Below, one piece after another: positions 63,764-64,000 of a stretch of DNA of 64,000 bases; positions within the stretch are counted from its first letter, which is position 1, and every line of letters begins with the position of its first letter. The notes under the pieces were generated by a model. The model was given only the letters and a program-made list of their open reading frames with translations. It had not been told where the DNA came from and did no database searches. Origin of the DNA: Gammaproteobacteria bacterium. GTDB lineage: Bacteria > Pseudomonadota > Gammaproteobacteria > Eutrophobiales > Eutrophobiaceae. The position numbers and the translations under genes are program-made. The stretch covers positions 25,911 through 89,910 of the forward strand of contig JACPSH010000057.1 of NCBI GenBank assembly GCA_016193395.1, written 5' to 3'.

Positions 63764-64000
63764 TATCGAGGCTTGCGTAATTGGCGAACTTCAACCCGTC
63801 ATTCCGGGCAAGGGTCCGCAGGACCCGCGACCCGGAATCCAGCGCCTTTCCGCTGACCTCTGGATTCCGTATATGGACCCATCCCGTATTGCAATGACAC
63901 TTGGGTGGATGGCGAAGGACTGGTTTGCGTCCGTATATTCGGCCCGTTTGTGGAGCGCAACGGCTGCTCCTGGCCAGGATGGTAAGCCGCGCAGGGGGTC
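63764..64000. repeat. Terminal spacer with REP-like hairpin
   Basis: ATTCCGGGC...and CCCGGAAT arms around GGGTCC/GGACCC (about 63801-63839), the same family as the REP-like hairpin near 46345. No gene is seen in the remaining sequence to the window end. Confidence 0.6.

Overview
The window is a GC-rich chromosomal segment of a gammaproteobacterium. The first ~28 kb keeps the gammaproteobacterial (notably pseudomonad-like) order of core genes: orn, nnr, tsaE, amiB, mutL, miaA, hfq, hflX, hflK, hflC, a DUF2065 gene, hisZ, purA, tRNA-Leu, rnr, rlmB, rpsF, rpsR, a DUF2232 gene, rplI, dnaB, alr, radA. I cannot name the species; the catabolic genes suggest a free-living aerobic or facultative heterotroph.

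Layout. (1) 1-23,750: core genes, nearly all on the minus strand. dnaB carries a 418-residue intein with a LAGLIDADG-type endonuclease. A tRNA-Leu(CAG) with its own promoter lies on the plus strand between rnr and purA. (2) 23,857-28,797: an M48 protease, recR, dnaX (no ybaB between them), the 4.5S signal-recognition RNA and a CorA-type transporter. (3) 28,800-32,500: an eroded two-partner-secretion transporter, an acidic repetitive ORF of unknown role, a PaaK/CapK-like adenylating enzyme and a c-type cytochrome. (4) 32,537-46,149: a complete protocatechuate 4,5-cleavage (lig) pathway in two divergent blocks. The minus block is ligU-ligI-ligK-ligJ followed by a Rid-family gene, a sulfotransferase-like gene and pyruvate carboxylase. 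The plus block is an aldo/keto reductase gene, ligC and two consecutive ligA-ligB pairs of identical lengths. LigAB opens the ring, LigC and LigI make and open the pyrone, and LigU, LigJ and LigK lead to pyruvate and oxaloacetate, with pyruvate carboxylase downstream. (5) 46,393-49,439: a second aldo/keto reductase, a two-helix membrane protein, a His/Tyr-rich exported protein and a glycine-zipper lipoprotein. (6) 49,459-60,144: a phenylacetate (paa) island bounded by two directly repeated remnants of a tRNA-Ser 3' end. It holds paaZ-paaK, divergent paaX-paaG, paaABCDE, a broken paaJ/pcaF thiolase and a C-terminal scrap of gcvP. (7) 60,226-63,763: sdaA, tdh and an M19 dipeptidase-like gene.

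Intergenic DNA is rich in repeats: two arrays of back-to-back perfect hairpins, a 116-bp dispersed palindromic repeat in three copies, a long 21-bp-armed inverted repeat, REP-like hairpins and several short degenerate tandem repeats at operon joints.

No CRISPR array, phage structural gene or intact transposase was seen. The most unusual items are the DnaB intein, the tandem ligAB pairs with an FNR-like site upstream, the tRNA-Ser-bounded paa island with truncated genes at its edges, and the hairpin arrays.
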